Source: Eshraghiella sp964414835 (GTDB lineage Bacteria > Bacillota > Clostridia > Lachnospirales > Lachnospiraceae). From it: a stretch of DNA of 36,996 nucleotides. Positions 8,971 through 16,720 of this stretch are shown piece after piece (position 1 is the stretch's first letter; every line of letters begins with the position of its first letter). The DNA lies in NCBI GenBank assembly GCA_964414835.1, contig CAYPWY010000019.1, positions 1 to 36,996 on the forward strand. The letters are read 5' to 3'. The position numbers and the translations under genes were made by a program. The notes beneath the pieces are model-generated. The model had not been told where the DNA came from, did not search any database, and saw only the letters and a program-made list of their open reading frames with translations.

Positions 8971-10392
8971 ATGAAAAATAAACTTATCTGCAAGTTTATA
9001 GTGGGCTTTATAATTGCTATGCTTCTCAGCTTTTTTGCCATATCATTTATAGTATCAAAAATTACATTTAATCATGTGCTGAAGAATGAAGCGGAGACTC
9101 TTTACCAGGAAGCCACAAGCATTGCCACAGAATATGGAAACAGTTACTTTTCCGGGCGGATTACAGAAAGTGACATTCAGAATCAGCTTCAGGTTCTTCA
9201 CTCATATCTCGAATGTGACATTATGCTTCTGTCCTCCGACTGTCAGGTATTGATAGATACAGGTACAACGGGAGTAACTGAGGTAACTGATTTTGACCCT
9301 GCGGACACCGGAATACGTTATTATAAAAGAAGTGATTTTTACGGTACCTATGATGAGGAACAAGTCACCGTATTTTACCCTGTTGAATTTCGGTATATTG
9401 TCCAGGGCTATATTATCATAAACAAGCCCGTTTCCCAGATAAAAGCCGACGCAGACAGAGTATTCAACTATAATTATATATCATTTCTCATAACCGCAGC
9501 ATTATCGGCAGTTTTAATTGTAATATATATTACAAGCATCAGTAAACCTCTGCGCAAACTTACTGATACCGCCGGAGCGTATGCCAAGGGGGATTTCAGT
9601 ATCAAAACAGACTTAAAGCGCAATGATGAAATAGGCAGATTGTCAGATTCACTTAATTATATGGCTATGAAAATAGAAAGTCTCAACGAATACCAGAAAA
9701 AATTCATTGCCAACATTTCCCATGATTTCCGTTCCCCGCTGACATCCATAAAGGGCTATCTGGAAGCCATGCTTGACGGAACTATTCCGCCTGAGATGCA
9801 GGACAAATATCTCAATATAGTTATATCGGAGACGGAGCGTCTTACAAAGCTTACCAACAATCTGCTGACTATGAATAATCTTAACGACAAAGGCTCCGTA
9901 CTGGATATAAGTGATTTTGACATAATCACCATCATAAAACAGACCATCGAAACCTGTCAGGGAATATGCGAGAAAAAACATATTCAGTTCAAGCTTGTTT
10001 TTTCCGAAAAAACACTTATGGTATCTGCCGACCAAAGCAAAATCCAGCAGGTCATATATAATCTGGTGGATAATGCAATCAAATTCAGCAATAATGATTC
10101 TTCAATTATTATATCCGCCTATGAGAAGGGCGATAAAATAATGGTTTCTATCAAGGATTTCGGTATAGGAATACCTAAAGACAGCATTTCCAAAATATGG
10201 GAACGCTTTTATAAGACCGACTTATCACGCGGTAAAGACAAGAAGGGAACCGGTCTGGGACTTTCAATAGTCAAGGATATTATCACTGCCCACAAGGAAT
10301 ATATAGACGTCATAAGCACCGAAGGGGTAGGAACAGAATTTATATTCGGGCTTCCCCGCTCAAAGCAGCAGCGTAACTCCTTTGACGACTAA
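8971..10392 (+). CDS. Membrane sensor histidine kinase
   Basis: 473 residues. Transmembrane helix 1 (about 7-30), an extracellular sensor segment of about 135 residues (31-166), transmembrane helix 2 (about 168-190) and a HAMP domain (about 190-243) come first. The HisKA domain follows, with the phosphorylated H251 in FIANISHDFRSPL. The HATPase has its N box in NLVDNAIKFS (about 364-373), G1 in DFGIGIP (396-402) and G2 in GTGLGLSIVKD (426-436). It is the partner of the preceding response regulator (2-bp gap). The sensor segment matched no known ligand domain by eye. The last four bases overlap the 3' end of the convergent trmL gene. Confidence 0.95.
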   Translation: MKNKLICKFIVGFIIAMLLSFFAISFIVSKITFNHVLKNEAETLYQEATSIATEYGNSYFSGRITESDIQNQLQVLHSYLECDIMLLSSDCQVLIDTGTTGVTEVTDFDPADTGIRYYKRSDFYGTYDEEQVTVFYPVEFRYIVQGYIIINKPVSQIKADADRVFNYNYISFLITAALSAVLIVIYITSISKPLRKLTDTAGAYAKGDFSIKTDLKRNDEIGRLSDSLNYMAMKIESLNEYQKKFIANISHDFRSPLTSIKGYLEAMLDGTIPPEMQDKYLNIVISETERLTKLTNNLLTMNNLNDKGSVLDISDFDIITIIKQTIETCQGICEKKHIQFKLVFSEKTLMVSADQSKIQQVIYNLVDNAIKFSNNDSSIIISAYEKGDKIMVSIKDFGIGIPKDSISKIWERFYKTDLSRGKDKKGTGLGLSIVKDIITAHKEYIDVISTEGVGTEFIFGLPRSKQQRNSFDD

Positions 10393-10883
10393 TCCCACCG
10401 GAAGGTTCTTGGGCTTCCCTGCATCTTAAGCCCAAGGAAATCATTCTGACGCAGTGCCTCATAAAGCACTATGGCCACTGCGTTAGAAAGGTTAAGAGAC
10501 CGTATCTCTCCCCACATAGGGATTCTCACACAGGTATCACCGTATTTCTGCAAAATATTTTCCGGTATACCGGCGCTTTCCTTGCCAAACATTATATAGC
10601 AGTCATCCTCATACCTGACATCGGAATAGCTTTTGGCTGCTTTGGTAGTTGCCATGTATATGTGTGCACCGGGATTCCTCTGAAGGAAGTCCTCAAAATC
10701 CCTATAAACAATCACATCTAATTTATCCCAGTAATCAAGACCTGCACGCTTAAGCATCTTATCGTTAATCATAAAGCCCATAGGTTCAATAAGATGCAGC
10801 CTTGTGTTGGTAGCCACGCAGGTCCTGCCGATATTGCCTGTATTTGCAGGCATCTCCGGCTCATGTAATACAATGTTCAACAT
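10389..10883 (-). CDS. trmL: tRNA (cytidine(34)-2'-O)-methyltransferase TrmL
   Basis: 164 residues, a standard-length SPOUT-fold enzyme that 2'-O-methylates the wobble nucleotide of certain leucine tRNAs using SAM. The three family motifs are present: PEMPANTGNIGRTC near the start, IMFGKESAGIPENI in the middle, and RIPMWGEIRSLNLSNAVAI forming the trefoil knot near the C-terminus. It is the last gene of a minus-strand run and begins 3 bp after the CheX-like gene ends. Its stop codon overlaps the stop of the convergent histidine kinase gene. Confidence 0.93.
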   Translation of the reverse strand: MLNIVLHEPEMPANTGNIGRTCVATNTRLHLIEPMGFMINDKMLKRAGLDYWDKLDVIVYRDFEDFLQRNPGAHIYMATTKAAKSYSDVRYEDDCYIMFGKESAGIPENILQKYGDTCVRIPMWGEIRSLNLSNAVAIVLYEALRQNDFLGLKMQGSPRTFRWD

Positions 10884-10886
10884 AAT

Positions 10887-11348
10887 TTAGCCCTCTGCAA
10901 TAGACACATCCACCTCAATCAGCCTGTCTCCTTCAAATGTCATCGGAATACAGATATTTTGGGCATATATACGCTCCATAGTAAAATTACCCTGAATTAT
11001 TGTAGGCGGTGTTATATCAATAATCACATTCTTCGTAGAAAGAACCGTTGCTGCATTTCCGATAATCATATTGCCAAGCTCACTGAGCGCGCTTAACGCC
11101 AGCTCATCAAGCTCTGTCTTGGACATCATACACATCTTAGATGCAATTTCACATGCCACTTCCTTACGGAACGACAAAAGCACCTGTCCTGCTATCTGTC
11201 CTGTGATTCCTATACATATTACTACCGAATTTCCGTCAAACACTGTTGTTTTCACATACGGCCTGCCTGATGTAAGCGAAATACCGCAGGCATTCTGCAA
11301 TACGCTTGACGCCGATATCAAAAACGAATTAATGTATTCTGCATTCAT
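10887..11348 (-). CDS. CheX-like (CheC/CheX/FliY family) phosphatase domain protein
   Basis: A 153-residue single-domain protein. The helix SALSELGNMIIGNAATVLS carries the family E-x-x-N pair (E90, N93) that attacks phospho-aspartate in CheY-type proteins. The strands around GQIAGQVLLSF and the end IPMTFEGDRLIEVDVSI fit the CheX fold. In motile bacteria CheX dephosphorylates CheY. No other chemotaxis gene is in the window, so its partner is unknown and could be any receiver domain. It sits between an aminotransferase (44 bp upstream) and trmL (3 bp downstream), an unusual place for a chemotaxis protein. Confidence 0.8.
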   Translation of the reverse strand: MNAEYINSFLISASSVLQNACGISLTSGRPYVKTTVFDGNSVVICIGITGQIAGQVLLSFRKEVACEIASKMCMMSKTELDELALSALSELGNMIIGNAATVLSTKNVIIDITPPTIIQGNFTMERIYAQNICIPMTFEGDRLIEVDVSIAEG

Positions 11349-11392
11349 TTGCTTGTATATCCTCCATATCTCCCTAAATATCTTATAATATT

Positions 11393-12559
11393 TTATCTTT
11401 CTCTAAGAGAATTAATAAATACTTCAAGTCTCTCCATTGCAGTCTTAAGATTGCTCAAAGAGCTTGCATATGACATTCTTAAAAATCCCTCACCGCTGTC
11501 ACCAAACGCCGTTCCCGGAACCACCGCAACCCTGTGTTCATCAAGGAATTTCATTGCAAATTCATCAGATGTAAGTCCAAACTCCGCAATATTAGGGAAA
11601 ATGTAAAATGCTCCAAATGGCTCAAAGCATTTAAGTCCCATTCCACGAAGCTTAGAAAGCATAAATTTACGTCTGCGGTCATATTCCGTTCTCATATTTT
11701 CAACATCGGCATCACAATGCTTAAGTCCCTCAACTGCTGCATACTGGCTGTTGGTAGGCGCACACATTATTGCAAATTGATGTACTTTAATCATCTGCTT
11801 AAGTATTTGAGCCGGTCCGCAGGCATATCCCAGTCTCCAGCCCGTCATTGCGTGTGATTTGGAAAAACCGTTAATCACAATGGTGCGTTCCTCCATTCCC
11901 GGAATGGATGCTATTGAACAGTGCTTTCCGCAATATGTAAGCTCTGAATATATCTCATCCGATATGACAAAAATATCTTTTTCCATACATACTTCTGCTA
12001 TATCCTGAAGATTTTCTTTTGTCATAACCGCACCGGTCGGATTATTAGGAAATGGAAGCACAAGAATTTTCGTCTTTGGTGTGACAGCTTCCAAAAGCTC
12101 CTCCTTGGTAAGACGAAATTCATTGCTTTCCTTAAGATTTATAATCACAGGAACCGCATCTGCCAAAACAGCACAAGGCATATAAGACACATAGCTTGGC
12201 TGCGGAATTATTACCTCGTCGCCCGGATTAATCATGGCTCTGAATGCCAAATCTATAGCTTCGCTTCCGCCGACTGTAACTAATGTCTCACTGTCGGGAT
12301 TATAGCTCAGTCCGTATCTTCTGTTAAGATAATTGCATATCTCCACTCTCAGGTCTCTCAAACCTGCATTGCTTGTATAATAGGTTCTTCCTTTTTCAAG
12401 GCTGTATATGCCTTCCTCTCGTATACTCCAAGGCGTATCAAAATCAGGCTCACCAACTCCCAGTGATATGGCGTCTTTCATCTCGCTTACTATATCAAAA
12501 AATTTACGAATACCTGAAGGCTGTATTCCTACAATTTTGTCTGACAATGGGTTTCTCAT
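11393..12559 (-). CDS. PLP-dependent class I/II aminotransferase
   Basis: 388 residues, the usual length for a fold-type I aminotransferase. The cofactor site is complete: N173 in PFPNNPTGA, D201 and Y204 in ISDEIYSELTY, the Schiff-base lysine K235 in NGFSKSHAMTGWRLGY, and the substrate-carboxylate arginine in GFLRMSYA near the C-terminus. It transfers amino groups between an amino acid and a 2-oxo acid; substrate choice (aspartate, aromatic or other) cannot be read from sequence. Its ATG overlaps the stop of the preceding Lrp-type regulator gene by four bases. That coupling suggests the regulator senses a substrate or product of this enzyme. Confidence 0.92.
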   Translation of the reverse strand: MRNPLSDKIVGIQPSGIRKFFDIVSEMKDAISLGVGEPDFDTPWSIREEGIYSLEKGRTYYTSNAGLRDLRVEICNYLNRRYGLSYNPDSETLVTVGGSEAIDLAFRAMINPGDEVIIPQPSYVSYMPCAVLADAVPVIINLKESNEFRLTKEELLEAVTPKTKILVLPFPNNPTGAVMTKENLQDIAEVCMEKDIFVISDEIYSELTYCGKHCSIASIPGMEERTIVINGFSKSHAMTGWRLGYACGPAQILKQMIKVHQFAIMCAPTNSQYAAVEGLKHCDADVENMRTEYDRRRKFMLSKLRGMGLKCFEPFGAFYIFPNIAEFGLTSDEFAMKFLDEHRVAVVPGTAFGDSGEGFLRMSYASSLSNLKTAMERLEVFINSLRER

Positions 12560-13038
12560 GGTGTTACCGACATCCTTTCATCATTCTTAGGAACATTAAG
12601 TATTGTTCCGTGGTCTTTATATTTTTTAAGTACAAAATGTGTTGAAGTGCTCAAAACCGACTCAAGAGTCGCAAGCTTATTGGCAACAAAATATGCTACC
12701 TCTTTAAGGGTTTTTCCCTCTATCATAACAGTCAAATCAAAACCGCCTGACATAAGATATACCGCATGAACCTCTGAATAATTATATATACGCTCAGCTA
12801 TGGCGTCAAAGCCATCACCTCTCTGCGGTGCCACAGTCACCTCAATAAGAGCAGTCACCTTTTCCTCACTTGTCTTATCCCAGTTGATAAGCGTGTGATA
12901 TCCGCAGATAATGTGTTCCTTTTCCATCTGGGCCACTTCATTGGCAACCGCCGCCTCTGTTTCTCCTAACATCGCCGCCAAATCGGCTACATCTATTTTG
13001 CTGTTTTTCTCAAGAATCGCTAAAATTGTTTCTCTCAT
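12556..13038 (-). CDS. Lrp/AsnC family transcriptional regulator
   Basis: 160 residues from the ATG at 13036-13038, chosen because an AGGAGG box lies 8 bases upstream; a longer frame to 13104 lacks such a site. An N-terminal winged helix-turn-helix (about 1-55, ILAILEKNSKIDVADLAAML) is followed by an AsnC-type ligand-binding domain (about 65-145, with VTALIEVTVAPQRGDGFD and HAVYLMSGGFDLTVMIEG). Such proteins form multimers and respond to amino acids. It is coupled to the aminotransferase by a 4-bp overlap. Its ribosome site is embedded in the last codons of the AIR-synthase-like gene, so the three are translated as a unit. Confidence 0.93.
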   Translation of the reverse strand: MRETILAILEKNSKIDVADLAAMLGETEAAVANEVAQMEKEHIICGYHTLINWDKTSEEKVTALIEVTVAPQRGDGFDAIAERIYNYSEVHAVYLMSGGFDLTVMIEGKTLKEVAYFVANKLATLESVLSTSTHFVLKKYKDHGTILNVPKNDERMSVTP

Positions 13039-13039
13039 T

Positions 13040-13993
13040 TTATATGCCTCCTTTATTTTTTTCAAGGTAACTGCTTTCATCTCCATTGCGGATGATTTTA
13101 TCATTATTATCAGTAAAATGTCCTATGACGCAAGCCGGAATACCGGATGCTTCAAGGGCTTTTTCCAGACCTTTTCCATCAGAAGTAACCATGAGAAGGC
13201 ATCCCGACGATTTCATTCTGTATGGATTAAGTCCCATATATGCGCTGATTTCAATAATTTCCTGCCGTACCGGAATTGATTTCAAATCAATATCTATTCC
13301 TCTGCGGCTTCCCTCCGACATTTCCCATAATGCTCCGAATATTCCTCCGTCGGATACATCATGCATAGCTTTGACGCCAAATTCCAATGCCGCTTCTGCC
13401 TCTTCCTTAACCGTAAGCCATTTATCACAGTCCATAACAGGCTCCAGATAACGTTGGGAAAATCTCTGCCGCAGCCTGCCAAGCTTTACAGTATCATTAA
13501 TGATACAAGACGTTTCTTCAAGTCCTATCCATTTACTTGCCACAATATCATCACCGGACAAAACATTGCGTATATCCGGCTGCTTATGGGACATCTGCTT
13601 TCCTATGGCTGTCACCGTTACAAGCTTTCTTGTGACACCATCACTGACCTCGGTATGTCCGCCTGACAAAAATGTATGACAGTCATCACACGCTCTGATT
13701 ACACTTCTTGTAAGTGATTTAAGCTGCGTTTCTTCAATATCTTCATTGAGCAGAAACGCCGACTGAATGCCTAAAAGACTTCCTCCCGATGTCCAGATAT
13801 TGTTGGCAGCCTTGTACACTGCAAGCCTTGGTGCAAGCACATTATCTATGACACCAACCTGTGTACTGGCAAGTATGCTGCCGCCCACAGTATCGGAAAA
13901 CTGCGCACAGTCTTTTGCTGATGCCGGGCTGCCTCCGATTAAATTGGTCACACTTCTTTTTAATATATTGCCGGGTATCTTACCGATTTGCAT
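13040..13993 (-). CDS. AIR synthase-related (PurM/HypE-like) protein
   Basis: 317 residues with the two-domain PurM/SelD/HypE architecture. The first half carries a glycine-rich segment and Asp/Glu residues typical of the ATP/metal site (FLSGGHTEVSDGVTRKL). The second half has AMHDVSDGGIFGALWEM and a GCLLMVTSDG strand. Family members bind ATP and phosphorylate or activate a substrate carbonyl, but this subgroup has no firmly established substrate. It is the first gene of the minus-strand run to trmL, and its last codons contain the ribosome site of the Lrp-type regulator. The neighbouring regulator and aminotransferase suggest a small-molecule role, possibly in amino acid metabolism. Confidence 0.8.
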   Translation of the reverse strand: MQIGKIPGNILKRSVTNLIGGSPASAKDCAQFSDTVGGSILASTQVGVIDNVLAPRLAVYKAANNIWTSGGSLLGIQSAFLLNEDIEETQLKSLTRSVIRACDDCHTFLSGGHTEVSDGVTRKLVTVTAIGKQMSHKQPDIRNVLSGDDIVASKWIGLEETSCIINDTVKLGRLRQRFSQRYLEPVMDCDKWLTVKEEAEAALEFGVKAMHDVSDGGIFGALWEMSEGSRRGIDIDLKSIPVRQEIIEISAYMGLNPYRMKSSGCLLMVTSDGKGLEKALEASGIPACVIGHFTDNNDKIIRNGDESSYLEKNKGGI

Positions 13994-14131
13994 ATCTGCC
14001 TCTTAAACTATACTGCGCAATATGTACGCATAAATATATCAATATATTTTATCACATAAATATTCCGATTCCAACTACAATAAAAAGTTTTTTATATTTT
14101 TGTTGCCATAAACCGATTATAAATGTATATT

Positions 14132-14227
14132 TTACATATAGGATACTATAAGGGGAATTACCATTGCCAATACAAGTACCACAGCTATGATAATTGTTAT
14201 TATTCTTGTGTTTTTTTTATTGAACAT
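14132..14227 (-). CDS. 31-residue single-helix membrane protein
   Basis: An ORF of 32 codons. It has an ATG at 14225-14227 and an AAAGGA ribosome site a few bases upstream. The N-terminus is basic (MFNKKNTRI), followed by about 20 hydrophobic residues (TIIIAVVLVLAMVIPLIVSY), then TAA. The positive-inside N-terminus and helix length make a small inner-membrane protein likely. It lies alone between the divergent AIR-synthase-like gene and the 14268 gene. I do not recognise a named family. Support comes from the ribosome site, start codon and composition, not from homology. Confidence 0.6.
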   Translation of the reverse strand: MFNKKNTRIITIIIAVVLVLAMVIPLIVSYM

Positions 14228-14267
14228 AATTGTTTCCTTTCTCATATATTAACATCGAGGTGTCACT

Positions 14268-14927
14268 ATGATAAATATTTTAATTTTATTGAGTACGAAT
14301 CTGCTTAAACGTTTCGGTCCGGCAATCCTTGGATGTCTGCTTATACTGTGCTTTGAGATATTTTACCACCGCAAAAAGGATGATAAGCAGCGTGCGGAAT
14401 CCAAGAAAAAATTCTGGGACAAGGAAAGAGAAGCCAATTCCGTCCGCAAAAAGGACATTACTTTTCTTAACTATATTGAAGTCCCCCTTGATAAGCTTCC
14501 ATTCATCGAAACTGATGATGATGAGCTTAATGAATACCAAAATTGTATACGCAGCCTGGCAGACAAACGTATTCTGAACCTTAACGGCATAAGCAACACC
14601 GACCTGAAGCTTGAATATGGTGCCGCTAATCTGACAGCATTAGGTGAATACGACAACAATTATAACACACTGACCTCTATAATTGCAAAGTGGGGCGCAA
14701 GGCTTATTGCCCTCGATATGCGCGACAACGCCATTACCGTTCTTGAATACGGAATAAGCATTGGTTCAGACGTAAGCCGCGGGTACTATCTTTTGGCAGA
14801 TGAGTACCGCAAAATGGGACGTCCTGACGATATTGACCGACTTATTGACGAAGCGGAAAAGCTTAATTCTATTATGAAAAAACCTATTCTCGCCAAGCTT
14901 AATGAGCTCCGCGGATACCTTGATTAA
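14268..14927 (+). CDS. Uncharacterised membrane-anchored protein
   Basis: 219 residues not assigned to a family. An N-terminal transmembrane helix (about 14-32, RFGPAILGCLLILCFEIFY) is followed by a charged Lys/Asp/Glu segment (34-60). A mostly alpha-helical cytoplasmic domain follows. In its last 90 residues, helices such as ALDMRDNAITVLEYGISIG, GYYLLADEYRKMGRPDDI and RLIDEAEKLN look like TPR-type repeats. A GAGGTG ribosome site sits just upstream of the ATG at 14268. It stands alone on the plus strand between the small membrane ORF and the DUF2752 gene. A scaffold role would be a guess. Confidence 0.75.
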   Translation: MINILILLSTNLLKRFGPAILGCLLILCFEIFYHRKKDDKQRAESKKKFWDKEREANSVRKKDITFLNYIEVPLDKLPFIETDDDELNEYQNCIRSLADKRILNLNGISNTDLKLEYGAANLTALGEYDNNYNTLTSIIAKWGARLIALDMRDNAITVLEYGISIGSDVSRGYYLLADEYRKMGRPDDIDRLIDEAEKLNSIMKKPILAKLNELRGYLD

Positions 14928-15040
14928 TAAATACCTTGTATACATCATGGTATTTCATAGGCTGAATGTCGATGTCTAATACCAGTATAGCGATTATTTT
15001 GACTATTGCAAGAACAGTTTTTTAAGTGTAAGATAAAAAC

Positions 15041-15496
15041 ATGAACGAGAAGCTGTCATTTAGAGATTTGTTAAGAAAAAAGGATTCGGATGCCGTACTT
15101 TATCTCATAGGAATTATCATTATAGCTGTGGTAATATTGAGTTACTTTATAATAGGACTTTTAACCCGGTATACCAATGTTGCGCTGCCTGAAATATGTG
15201 TATTAAGGACCGCCACCGGACTTTACTGTCCGGGCTGCGGGGGAACAAGGGCTTTCAGGATGCTTTTTCACGGCGATATAATTCAGAGTATCATATATCA
15301 CCCTTTTGTTATGTACGCTTTTCTGGTTTTTATGGCTTTTTATATCAGCCAGACAGTCAGGTATATATCTCTTAACAGACTGCGCGGTATGCATATGAAT
15401 ACATGCTATGTGGTTATAGGCGCTGTAATAATTATTACAAACTGGATTGTGAAAAATGTGCTGTTAATATGCTTTCATGTCCAACTAATAATTTGA
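15041..15496 (+). CDS. DUF2752 domain membrane protein
   Basis: 151 residues with three to four transmembrane helices (about 19-42, 85-104 and 125-150). The DUF2752 signature lies between helices: GLYCPGCGGTRAFRMLFHGD, a Cys-x2-Cys-Gly-Gly-Thr-Arg motif at about residues 62-72. The function of the family is unknown; the paired cysteines suggest metal binding or redox chemistry. It sits upstream of two DUF4190-type membrane proteins. The ATG at 15041 has no good ribosome site, and a TTGCAA / TAAGAT promoter pair ends only six bases before it. Confidence 0.85.
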   Translation: MNEKLSFRDLLRKKDSDAVLYLIGIIIIAVVILSYFIIGLLTRYTNVALPEICVLRTATGLYCPGCGGTRAFRMLFHGDIIQSIIYHPFVMYAFLVFMAFYISQTVRYISLNRLRGMHMNTCYVVIGAVIIITNWIVKNVLLICFHVQLII

Positions 15497-15521
15497 CAAT
15501 AGCAGGAAGGTTTTATATAAT
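15493..15521 (+). promoter_or_regulatory. Perfect-consensus sigma-A promoter for the Asn/Gln-rich DUF4190 gene
   Basis: TTGACA at 15493-15498 and TATAAT at 15516-15521 with a 17-bp spacer, all six bases of each box matching consensus. The -35 box overlaps the DUF2752 stop codon. The expected transcript start near 15528 leaves a leader of about 43 bases containing the palindrome GGGTATATACCC (15535-15546) and a CAGGAGGG ribosome site before the ATG at 15571. Confidence 0.8.
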
Positions 15522-15570
15522 ATATGTTATTGATGGGTATATACCCGATTATATCTCAGGAGGGAATTTA

Positions 15571-16263
15571 ATGGATAACAATATGAACACCAACGAAGAC
15601 GATAAGTATACTAATTATACATATCAGGGTTCTGACAATCAGTATTACGGTAATGCACCTCAATATCAGGGTCAGTCTGAACCTAATACTTATTCTGAAC
15701 CTAACAGCTATCAGGCTCCTGACAGCTGCCGGAATGCCAATTACTCTCAGAATACCAACGGTTATCAGAATAATGGTTACAATCAGGGGCAGGCTAATGA
15801 TTATAATTACAACAATGGCTATAATCAGAATCAGGCTAACGGTTATAATTACAATAATAACGGCTACAGTCAAAATCAGGCCAACGGTTATAATTACAAT
15901 AACGGCTACAGTCAGAATCAGACTTCATACAATTATACAGGCGTTTATGAGACAGTTCCTGCCGGCGGCGGCACCAGCGGCACCGCAATCGGCTCAATGG
16001 TCTGCGGTATCTTAAGTATTGTTTTGGCATGCGGCTGGGGCATTGGTATCATCCTTGCCATAATTGCACTTGTTCTTTCCGGAAAATTCAAGAAAAGCAA
16101 TAATGGAAATCCGTGTGGTCAGTCAACAGCCGGACTTATATGCGGTATAGTCGGTCTTATACTGTCAATCCTTGTTCTTGCTTACTATATTCTTATAGTT
16201 GTGCTTGCTGTGGAAGGGTTTGTAGGAAGCAGCTTATCCTCCACTACTTATTATAACTGGTAA
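15571..16263 (+). CDS. Asn/Gln/Tyr-rich DUF4190-like membrane protein
   Basis: 230 residues. The ATG at 15571 is preceded by a strong AGGAGG site, so the longer open frame to 15403 is not used. Residues 1 to about 128 are a hydrophilic low-complexity tail dominated by Asn, Gln, Tyr and Gly, with imperfect tandem units such as NGYNYNNGYSQNQA. Residues about 137-225 hold two hydrophobic hairpins (SMVCGILSIVLACGWGIGI, then IIALVLSGKF; STAGLICGIVGLILSILVL) of the DUF4190 type, each with a Cys-Gly-Ile motif. Function unknown. Such proteins are often encoded next to DUF2752 genes. It is followed after 16 bp by a shorter paralogue. Confidence 0.8.
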   Translation: MDNNMNTNEDDKYTNYTYQGSDNQYYGNAPQYQGQSEPNTYSEPNSYQAPDSCRNANYSQNTNGYQNNGYNQGQANDYNYNNGYNQNQANGYNYNNNGYSQNQANGYNYNNGYSQNQTSYNYTGVYETVPAGGGTSGTAIGSMVCGILSIVLACGWGIGIILAIIALVLSGKFKKSNNGNPCGQSTAGLICGIVGLILSILVLAYYILIVVLAVEGFVGSSLSSTTYYNW

Positions 16264-16279
16264 TTAAAAGGTTGGTATT

Positions 16280-16621
16280 ATGAGCAATTACTATAACAAT
16301 AACAATGGGTACACCCCTAACTATCATTATCCTGAAAATAATGGCTATGGTATTCCTCCTCAGCACAATTATAATCCGCCTATAAAGGAAATGCCATTAA
16401 GTGACCGCTTGTCATTAGTTTCACTTATATGCGGAATTGTAGGAATGCTTATATGCAGTTTTGTTCTGTCAATTATGGCTATTGTATTCAGCTGCAAATA
16501 TTATACCAATAACGGCAATGCACATTGCAGTCAGTCCAAAGCCGGTATGGTCTGCGGCATTATCGGATTTCTGATGTCAGTTATTTTTTTATTGTTGGTT
16601 ATTGCTTTCCTTTCAAGATAA
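16280..16621 (+). CDS. Small DUF4190-like membrane protein, paralogue of the upstream gene
   Basis: 113 residues with the same plan as its neighbour: a short Asn/Tyr/Pro-rich N-terminal tail (about 1-38) and two hydrophobic segments. These are VSLICGIVGMLICSFVLSIM (about 47-66) and GMVCGIIGFLMSVIFLLLV (about 89-107), joined by a loop containing CKYYTNNGNAHCSQSKAG. The CGI repeat and the G-N-x-x-C-x-Q-S pattern in the loop are shared with the 15571 gene, which points to a tandem duplication. Function unknown. The pair ends at a strong bidirectional terminator. Confidence 0.8.
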   Translation: MSNYYNNNNGYTPNYHYPENNGYGIPPQHNYNPPIKEMPLSDRLSLVSLICGIVGMLICSFVLSIMAIVFSCKYYTNNGNAHCSQSKAGMVCGIIGFLMSVIFLLLVIAFLSR

Positions 16622-16634
16622 TGTTTCAAAATAA

Positions 16635-16674
16635 TAACGGACAGTTTCTTCAATCCTGAAGAAGCTGTCCGTTA
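16635..16674. terminator. Bidirectional intrinsic terminator
   Basis: An 18-bp stem with one G-U pair and a 4-base loop (ATCC): the left arm starts TAACGGACAG and the right arm ends CTGTCCGTTA. An AAAATAA stretch on one side and AATTTTA on the other provide weak U tracts in both directions. It sits between the convergent DUF4190-like gene (stop 16621) and the cellulase gene (stop 16721) and can serve both. Confidence 0.85.
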
Positions 16675-16720
16675 ATTTTATGCTCTTATGGCAGCGGCAA
16701 GTTCAATCATCATTGCCTGA

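Noticed and set aside
13039..13104. Longer N-terminus of the Lrp-type regulator
   Set aside because: It overlaps the AIR-synthase-like gene, and an AGGAGG box is correctly placed for the ATG at 13036-13038.
15403..15570. Longer start for the Asn/Gln-rich protein
   Set aside because: The extension overlaps the DUF2752 gene and lies upstream of the consensus promoter; the AGGAGG site fixes the start at 15571.
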